From IMG/VR virus record IMGVR_UViG_3300023110_001234, positions 1 through 22,702 of that record: 22,702 bases of DNA. One strand, 5' to 3'. Position numbers and translations under genes: made by a program. The notes below the pieces were generated by a model, which worked only from the letters and a program-made list of their open reading frames with translations, searched no databases and was not told the DNA's origin. Below, piece by piece: positions 18,267-22,702 of the stretch. Origin of the DNA: a virus. How positions within the stretch are numbered: position 1 is the stretch's first letter; each line of letters opens with the position of its first letter.

Positions 18267-20941
18267 CCAAAATCAAATAAACTTTCAAAAGTCGTCTTGT
18301 CTTCTGCTTTAGACAAGTCAATATCAAGAACTCCCAACAAGTTCTCAATTTTTTTAGTAATAATAGTTTCTTCCATTGTATCAGTATCAAAAGGCATTTC
18401 TTTAAACCATTCAGGAAGCCTTGTTTCATCTGTTGGATATCCAATACTTGTAAACCCCATTGGATTTGGCTTTAGTTTACATACAATAGTTTTCATACCA
18501 TCTACAATTTCTAAACTAAACTTGTCACTGTTTAATTTACGTAGTCTATTAAAGTTAATAGCTGCTCTAACGTGTCCGGGCATGTTTGCTTTGCCTTTGT
18601 ATACATCCTTGTCCCACTCTAGTCCTGAATAGTACGTAAGTTTGTTAACACGCTTTGGTGTACCAATTTCCCAAGGATCCATTTCACGAAACTCTCTACG
18701 GAATTCAATAATACGATTAATTAATTCATCATTACTTGTTCCTGTTAGTGTTTTAAGCAGTAGCTCATTTAAGAAGTCTTGCATAAACGGAGGAGTATCA
18801 CTACGTTTAAGATCCAATCCCATTGCTTTTACTTTGCCTGGTTTATCGCCTTGGTCTTCTCTAAAGCCTTCGTTGTCATACACAAGAATTGCATAGCGTT
18901 TTTTCTTAATAAAGATGCCTGCACTTGCACAAACTTCACGACCCGCTGCAATAATTTCACCTTGCTCACGATTAAGTACGTTGTGCGCTTGTGCCATATA
19001 ATCAGGAAAAGTTACGTTTGCTTGTTCGCATACTTCGTCGTATATTGCTGTAACAGTATCTTTATTCCAGTCAATTTCTCCAGATTCTATTTGAGCTTTA
19101 AATACAGGATAAGCACTAAAATATACAGAATCAGTATCGCCGTAAATAATACTAGTTCCAACATGGTTATATTCTCCAGTAAATAATTCATTGACTTTTG
19201 CTCCCATATGTCTAGCAATAGTTCTTCCTGTTAATGTTGTACTTTGGCCCATGCGTGGATCATTGAATCTACTGCCTGGATTGAGAAGTGCACCATACAA
19301 ACTGTTCAAGTTAATCTTTTTAACTAGCTGTCGTTTGTCCCAGTATGTAAACTTTTCGTCATCTACACCTTTTGCATCTTTGGCGTTCTTTTGCAGCACT
19401 TTACGTTCTGCATACCAACGCTCTAGCAAACCAGGAATAATACCTTTAGTATCCTGTTTAATGATAGTAGCATTACTACTAAATGCCCAGGGCTGGCCGC
19501 TTTCAAAAATGATCTGATAAATCTGCGCACCAGTTGCCATTAATTCTTCGCCGTTTTCAAAGTCAATATACAACTGTACATTTGTGTCTTTGTTCATAAC
19601 AAGTTCATATTCTGGACAAGCAAACTTGCCTTCCCAAGCCCTTGCTGGTTCCCATTTAAACTCATCTAGCATAGGTACAGTATGCGTATGTCTAACTTGC
19701 CCTACAATTGTTTCTGTACTCAAATTAAGACTGCGCAGAATACTAGGATACAGACTGTTCAAGTCCATACTACCAATCCATTCATGATAACCTTGCTTGG
19801 GTGTAGCAACATATGCCCCAGCCGCAGCAACTGATTTAGGATAATGATTTTGCACTTTGTCGTGTTGTTTGTCTGGAACAATTAATCCACGATGATGCGC
19901 TTCATTAATAATGGCTTGGTCTGTAACAGCAACCGCACCCATTGTTGTTTGTACAAGAACTGTATTGTCATGTGCAATAACGTTTGCAAGATCAATAAAC
20001 TGTAGCTTCTTGTCTAATTTAACAAGTAGATCAACGTCCTGTCTGTTATAGTCAATAAACGTGTAGAAGTCATTGTTGTACAACTGATCCAATGTGCCTT
20101 GGTATGCAATTTTACGTTCATCAAGTTCATATTCACCAATTGCATCTAAACTGTATGAATGCATTTCATGATATGTATATTTGATATACAGTTGCATGTA
20201 ATCCAAATGCAAACGTCCAATTGTATCAAATGTTTCTTGTGCTTTGCCGTAACGTTCAAACTCACGGCGTTTGGGATATTGATGCCACAAACAAAAACGT
20301 CTAGTGTTCTCTTTACCAAGTACACGTGCAACACGGTTAACCATGTATGGAATATCGAATCCTTCGCTGTTCCAGCCACTCATTACATCAGCATCGTCAA
20401 TCAAGTCCAAAAATGTTTGTAGTAGTTCACGTTCACTTTCCATAAGGAGTGTGTCTGGAAACTTCTGACAAATCTCTTGTGCTGTTTCACGTGTTAATGT
20501 TTTAGGCTTACACACAAGACAAATTGTACGTTCAAGCCAACTAAGATGTACTGCAATAGCAGTAACAGGATTGAAGGGATCACTGGGATCAGCAAATCCT
20601 TTGTCTTTGTCAAAGTCAACCTCAATATCGAAAAATGCAGTGTTTAGTTTGGGAGGCTCTTTACCTAGATAATTATCAGCTAGACATTTAAAAACACTGT
20701 TAACATCACTTTCAAATAGCTGTTGTCCACTGTATAGTTTTTTCTCTTTCTTAAACGCCTTACCGTTTGTTGTGCTAAAACGTGAAAGTTTGTCTCCAAA
20801 GATACTTTCAAATTTACCTTTAGAGTCTTTATAATAAAAACTATAGTTTGCAGGATATTCACGGTACTCACGTCGACCATTTACACGTTCTGCTATGTGT
20901 ATAATATCTCTATCTCTATCAAAGTGTGCGTCTACATACAT
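18263..20941 (-). CDS. Family B DNA polymerase (T4 gp43-like)
   Basis: This 892-residue replicative polymerase (T4 gp43 has 898) has all expected motifs. The proofreading exonuclease shows FDIEVD (104-109), NSEGFDIPYM (191-200) and YNRQDVD (298-304). The polymerase shows motif A SMDLNSLYPS (391-400), motif B KKINLNSLYG (541-550), motif C YGDTDSVYF (600-608) and KKKRYA (679-684). The C-terminus FESLFDFG resembles the clamp-binding tail of gp43, which supports the neighbouring gene as the clamp. All catalytic acids are intact, so it should be active with proofreading. It overlaps the reductase by one base (TAATG) and the Smr gene by ATGA. Confidence 0.97.
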   Translation of the reverse strand: MYVDAHFDRDRDIIHIAERVNGRREYREYPANYSFYYKDSKGKFESIFGDKLSRFSTTNGKAFKKEKKLYSGQQLFESDVNSVFKCLADNYLGKEPPKLNTAFFDIEVDFDKDKGFADPSDPFNPVTAIAVHLSWLERTICLVCKPKTLTRETAQEICQKFPDTLLMESERELLQTFLDLIDDADVMSGWNSEGFDIPYMVNRVARVLGKENTRRFCLWHQYPKRREFERYGKAQETFDTIGRLHLDYMQLYIKYTYHEMHSYSLDAIGEYELDERKIAYQGTLDQLYNNDFYTFIDYNRQDVDLLVKLDKKLQFIDLANVIAHDNTVLVQTTMGAVAVTDQAIINEAHHRGLIVPDKQHDKVQNHYPKSVAAAGAYVATPKQGYHEWIGSMDLNSLYPSILRSLNLSTETIVGQVRHTHTVPMLDEFKWEPARAWEGKFACPEYELVMNKDTNVQLYIDFENGEELMATGAQIYQIIFESGQPWAFSSNATIIKQDTKGIIPGLLERWYAERKVLQKNAKDAKGVDDEKFTYWDKRQLVKKINLNSLYGALLNPGSRFNDPRMGQSTTLTGRTIARHMGAKVNELFTGEYNHVGTSIIYGDTDSVYFSAYPVFKAQIESGEIDWNKDTVTAIYDEVCEQANVTFPDYMAQAHNVLNREQGEIIAAGREVCASAGIFIKKKRYAILVYDNEGFREDQGDKPGKVKAMGLDLKRSDTPPFMQDFLNELLLKTLTGTSNDELINRIIEFRREFREMDPWEIGTPKRVNKLTYYSGLEWDKDVYKGKANMPGHVRAAINFNRLRKLNSDKFSLEIVDGMKTIVCKLKPNPMGFTSIGYPTDETRLPEWFKEMPFDTDTMEETIITKKIENLLGVLDIDLSKAEDKTTFESLFDFG

Positions 20942-21639
20942 TAACTAACAAATGCCTTTTCTTGTACAAATGTACCTTGTGTACGTTTGTTACCTTCGCT
21001 GAAGCCTAGTGCAGTGAAGTGTTCTTTTAAGTCGTTGTTAAAGTCCATACTTCCACATAACATTATACGTTGATACTCAGGATTGTCAATCTTAACAGTG
21101 CCGTCCGCCATAAACTTTTGTATACGACCTTGTAGTTCCGCAGTCTCTTGTGTTACTGTGCTAATATATTCAATAGGCATTTCATTCAAGAAGTCACGAT
21201 AGCAATCTTGTTCTGCATGTGTTCTAGTAGTCCATGTTACAGTGATGTTTTCAAACAAGTCATATGTTTCTGGTTCACGTAAAAGGCTAATAAATGGTGC
21301 AATACCTGTACCACTAGCCATCATTACCAAGTGTCCACCTAGTTCTAGATTGGCAAGTATAAGTGTACCTGTAGGTTTCTCGCCTACTTTAAGTGTATCG
21401 CCCACCTTAATGTGTTGCAGTTTACTTGTTAGCGGACCATCTTGTACTTTAATACTGTAGAACTCTAAGTAGTCATCATATGGACCACTAGTAATACTGT
21501 ATGCACGACTGGGAGTATTGTCCAATCCTATCATGACAAACTCCCCCGCAGTAAATCTATAACTGCGAGGACGCTCTGTTCTAATCCTAAAGAGTTTGTC
21601 TGTGTAATGTTGAACCTCAATGACATTGAGATCTAGCAT
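20941..21639 (-). CDS. Ferredoxin/flavodoxin-NADP reductase (Fpr-like)
   Basis: This 232-residue flavoprotein shows RAYSI (45-49, FAD binding), SGTGIAPFISLL (109-120, NADP pyrophosphate loop), MLCGSM (193-198) and the C-terminal FVQEKAFV (224-231), the ending of the bacterial Fpr subclass (E. coli, Azotobacter). It moves electrons between NADPH and ferredoxin or flavodoxin. E. coli Fpr has 248 residues, so this is slightly compact. It lies between the DsbA-like and polymerase genes with TAATG overlaps on both sides. Electrons for the radical-SAM enzyme QueE, or for ribonucleotide reduction elsewhere in the genome, are possible uses. No ferredoxin gene is in the window. Confidence 0.9.
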   Translation of the reverse strand: MLDLNVIEVQHYTDKLFRIRTERPRSYRFTAGEFVMIGLDNTPSRAYSITSGPYDDYLEFYSIKVQDGPLTSKLQHIKVGDTLKVGEKPTGTLILANLELGGHLVMMASGTGIAPFISLLREPETYDLFENITVTWTTRTHAEQDCYRDFLNEMPIEYISTVTQETAELQGRIQKFMADGTVKIDNPEYQRIMLCGSMDFNNDLKEHFTALGFSEGNKRTQGTFVQEKAFVS

Positions 21640-21899
21640 TAGTGATCTTTCCCGACTGCTGCCAATACTTCTTCTACTTGACTGAAGCCTTCTTGTACTT
21701 TAGCAAATTCTTGCTTATAAGCAATGCGAATAGCTTTATTAATTGTTGCTGGTTTCATATCTAGTTCTTCTGCAACTGCTTTTACAGTATCAGACAATCC
21801 ACCTTTTAATGTTTCCACTTCACTTGTTACTTGAATACCTTCGTTAATAATTTGTTTAAGTTTTGTGATTTCAGAATCACTGAAAGACCGTGTAGGCAT
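21639..21899 (-). CDS. DsbA-like double-stranded DNA-binding protein (T4 late-gene helper type)
   Basis: This 86-residue protein is helical and carries a helix-turn-helix-like core: LSDTVKAVAEELDMKPATIN (35-54) followed by KAIRIAYKQEF. This matches, from memory, the DsbA proteins of T4-like marine phages, which bind DNA near late promoters. Identification is by resemblance only; other small HTH proteins could look similar. The ATG at 21899 follows AGGAGGTAGCGT, one of the strongest ribosome sites in the window. It has a near-perfect sigma70 promoter overlapping the preceding terminator, and heads the unit containing the reductase and polymerase. Confidence 0.72.
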   Translation of the reverse strand: MPTRSFSDSEITKLKQIINEGIQVTSEVETLKGGLSDTVKAVAEELDMKPATINKAIRIAYKQEFAKVQEGFSQVEEVLAAVGKDH

Positions 21900-21931
21900 A
21901 CGCTACCTCCTATTAAAGTTTATATGTTGTG

Positions 21932-21960
21932 AATATAAGACAAAAAAAGCGTTTTGTCAA
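21932..21960 (-). promoter_or_regulatory. Sigma70-type promoter overlapping a terminator
   Basis: A perfect TTGACA (21960-21955), a 17 nt spacer and TATATT (21937-21932) lie upstream of the DsbA-like ATG at 21899. The -35 box contains the TGA stop of the membrane-protein gene and falls in the loop region of the terminator hairpin at 21945-21967. Confidence 0.8.
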
Positions 21961-21967
21961 CGCTTTT
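21945..21967 (-). terminator. Rho-independent terminator overlapping a stop codon
   Basis: On the minus strand AAAAGCGTT and AACGCTTTT form a 9 bp stem with loop GACAA, followed by TTT and then G. The stop codon of the membrane-protein gene lies inside the hairpin. The U-tract (seven T) is good; the stem is A/T-rich except for its GCG core. Confidence 0.75.
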
Positions 21968-22235
21968 CTAGTTCTTCAAGACGTTTTTCAATGCTGTCTA
22001 TCTTTGCTGTAATCTTAGGATATTTTTTACGCCAAGCATCTTCTGGTTGTTCTAACCAAGTAAGTCCCCATCGTTCTACTAAGTAATCTACCATACGGTC
22101 AAACTTAGCATAACCCCAAAGACCCAATCTTGTAGTACTCAAGTATGCCAGTACCATTGCGCCTGCAATACTACCAGCAATACTTGTATAAATCCATGTG
22201 CGATCACTCGCCATGTTTTGTATCATATCCCACAT
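21957..22235 (-). CDS. Single-span membrane protein with C-terminal coiled coil
   Basis: This 92-residue protein starts at the ATG at 22235, one base after the stop of the two-helix gene, with GGAAAG before it. An N-terminal helix leads into one transmembrane segment, WIYTSIAGSIAGAMVLAYLS (about 14-33). A soluble part with several Trp follows, then a charged end (IDSIEKRLEELEKR) typical of a coiled coil. An inner-membrane anchor with a cytoplasmic or periplasmic coiled coil fits a holin accessory or spanin-like protein, but there is no lipobox. The neighbouring peptidoglycan-binding gene supports an envelope role. Confidence 0.72.
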   Translation of the reverse strand: MWDMIQNMASDRTWIYTSIAGSIAGAMVLAYLSTTRLGLWGYAKFDRMVDYLVERWGLTWLEQPEDAWRKKYPKITAKIDSIEKRLEELEKR

Positions 22236-22236
22236 A

Positions 22237-22389
22237 CTATTCAGCTTTCCAAATAGTCCATGCACCCCATGCAATTGCTGCCCATGCAACCAGATCAACT
22301 GGTGCCATTAGCATCACTAAACCAACCGCTATCAGCATCGCTCCATCCCAGCTGGTTCTTTCTCTTAGTCTGTTTTTTAACCAATTCAT
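22237..22389 (-). CDS. Small two-helix membrane protein, holin candidate
   Basis: This 50-residue protein has a basic N-terminus (MNWLKNRLRERTSWDG) and two closely spaced hydrophobic stretches, AMLIAVGLVMLMA and LVAWAAIAWGAWTIW, separated by Pro-Val-Asp. That layout is typical of small class II holins, although many other phage membrane peptides look the same. The ATG at 22389 follows TTGGAGAGTACA, a good ribosome site. The gene overlaps the preceding frame by 95 nt in another phase. Confidence 0.68.
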   Translation of the reverse strand: MNWLKNRLRERTSWDGAMLIAVGLVMLMAPVDLVAWAAIAWGAWTIWKAE

Positions 22390-22480
22390 TGTACTCTCTC
22401 CAATATTTGTTTCGATCATTAGTTGAAGTTCTTGCTTCTTCGTGTTCTTTATACTTCATTACATAATGATCTATATCCAT
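22295..22480 (-). CDS. Small hypothetical protein overlapping the holin candidate
   Basis: This is a 61-residue, charged, helical protein starting MDIDHYVMKYKEHEEARTST, with a second helix (KYWREYNELVKKQTKRKNQL). The ATG at 22480 follows GGAGAGGATTGAT, with the stop of the upstream gene one base before it. The last third overlaps the two-helix gene in another frame, which is long for this genome, so its C-terminus may be poorly constrained. No family is recognised. Confidence 0.55.
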   Translation of the reverse strand: MDIDHYVMKYKEHEEARTSTNDRNKYWREYNELVKKQTKRKNQLGWSDADSGWFSDANGTS

Positions 22481-22481
22481 A

Positions 22482-22702
22482 TCAATCCTCTCCAAATAGC
22501 ATTGCTAAACTTTTTGGACCCATGATACCATCTGGTGTAAGTCCGTTTTCTTCCTGCCAAGCCTTGACATGGGCTTCAGTGCCACGTCCAAATATTCCGT
22601 CCGCACCAATCTCTAATTCTTCTTGTACTGCTCGTACTGTAGGTCCACGTGATCCTAGCCTTACTGTTTCGTATACAATTTTGCTTGGTTCCCAATGTCC
22701 AC
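22482..22702 (-). CDS. Peptidoglycan-binding domain protein, 5' end cut by window edge
   Basis: The frame is open from the window edge to a TGA at 22482, giving the last 73 residues. They form a complete peptidoglycan-binding type 1 repeat: LGSRGPTVRAVQEEL, then GADGIFGRGTEAHVKAWQ and GLTPDGIMGPKSLAML, matching G-x-V-x-x-LQ...DGxFGxxT...FQ...L-x-xDGxxG. This module usually ends a phage endolysin or a tail-associated hydrolase. The catalytic part would lie beyond the window, so the enzyme class is unknown. The small membrane genes just downstream favour an endolysin. Confidence 0.85.
   Translation of the reverse strand, partial: GHWEPSKIVYETVRLGSRGPTVRAVQEELEIGADGIFGRGTEAHVKAWQEENGLTPDGIMGPKSLAMLFGED

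Noticed and set aside
19191-19517. Plus-strand frames opposite the DNA polymerase gene, and similar ones along the window
   Set aside because: The polymerase frame carries all catalytic motifs. The plus-strand frames lack ribosome sites and any recognisable domain. I found no supported plus-strand gene.
1-22702. CRISPR arrays, insertion sequences, integrase or attachment sites
   Set aside because: No spaced direct repeats, transposase motifs or tRNA-like attachment sequences were seen on either strand by reading.

Overview
The window looks like part of the genome of a T4-superfamily tailed phage from a marine or aquatic habitat, most likely an uncultivated myovirus related to those of cyanobacteria or SAR11. 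Every supported gene lies on the minus strand. Genes are short, AT-rich and packed with ATGA, TAATG or longer overlaps. The replication core is T4-like: a family B DNA polymerase, a probable sliding clamp, a T4 RNase H-like 5' nuclease and a DsbA-like DNA-binding protein. The host cannot be fixed from sequence alone; no photosynthesis genes are present.

In the direction of transcription (right to left): 22702-21957 holds a peptidoglycan-binding protein (cut by the window edge) and small membrane proteins that look like a lysis or envelope cassette, closed by a terminator. 21899-16551 carries the DsbA-like protein, a ferredoxin/flavodoxin-NADP reductase, DNA polymerase, an Smr-domain protein, the probable clamp, a cytidylyltransferase and two small coiled-coil proteins. 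16551-7352 is an accessory metabolic region: a QueD-like T-fold protein, a TGT/DpdA-like transglycosylase, a cytidylyltransferase fused to a phosphomannose-isomerase-like cupin, a glycosyltransferase, GTP cyclohydrolase I (FolE), an AzgA-type purine permease, a purine phosphoribosyltransferase, several small unknown genes, an AbrB-like protein and QueE. 7368-4302 holds small conserved unknowns, the 5' nuclease and a second Smr protein. 4242-1 has a secreted His/Asn-rich protein, a zinc-ribbon membrane protein, a MoxR-type AAA ATPase, its VWA/metallopeptidase partner, and small unknowns.

The genes suggest one programme. The permease and phosphoribosyltransferase could salvage purine bases into the guanine nucleotide pool. 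FolE, the QueD-like protein and QueE would turn GTP into a 7-deazaguanine, and the DpdA-like enzyme would insert it into phage DNA. The reductase could supply electrons to the radical-SAM enzyme QueE. QueC is not in the window. QueE has its cluster-binding cysteines split by an insertion, and the QueD-like protein lacks the usual catalytic cysteine, so the exact product is open.

Regulation also stands out. Five near-consensus sigma70-type promoters (TTGACA, 16-17 nt spacer, TATATT-like) lie upstream of five genes at the two ends of the window. In three of them the -35 box contains the stop codon of the preceding gene, and one overlaps a terminator hairpin. The roughly 17 kb between 4302 and 20941 has no comparable promoter.
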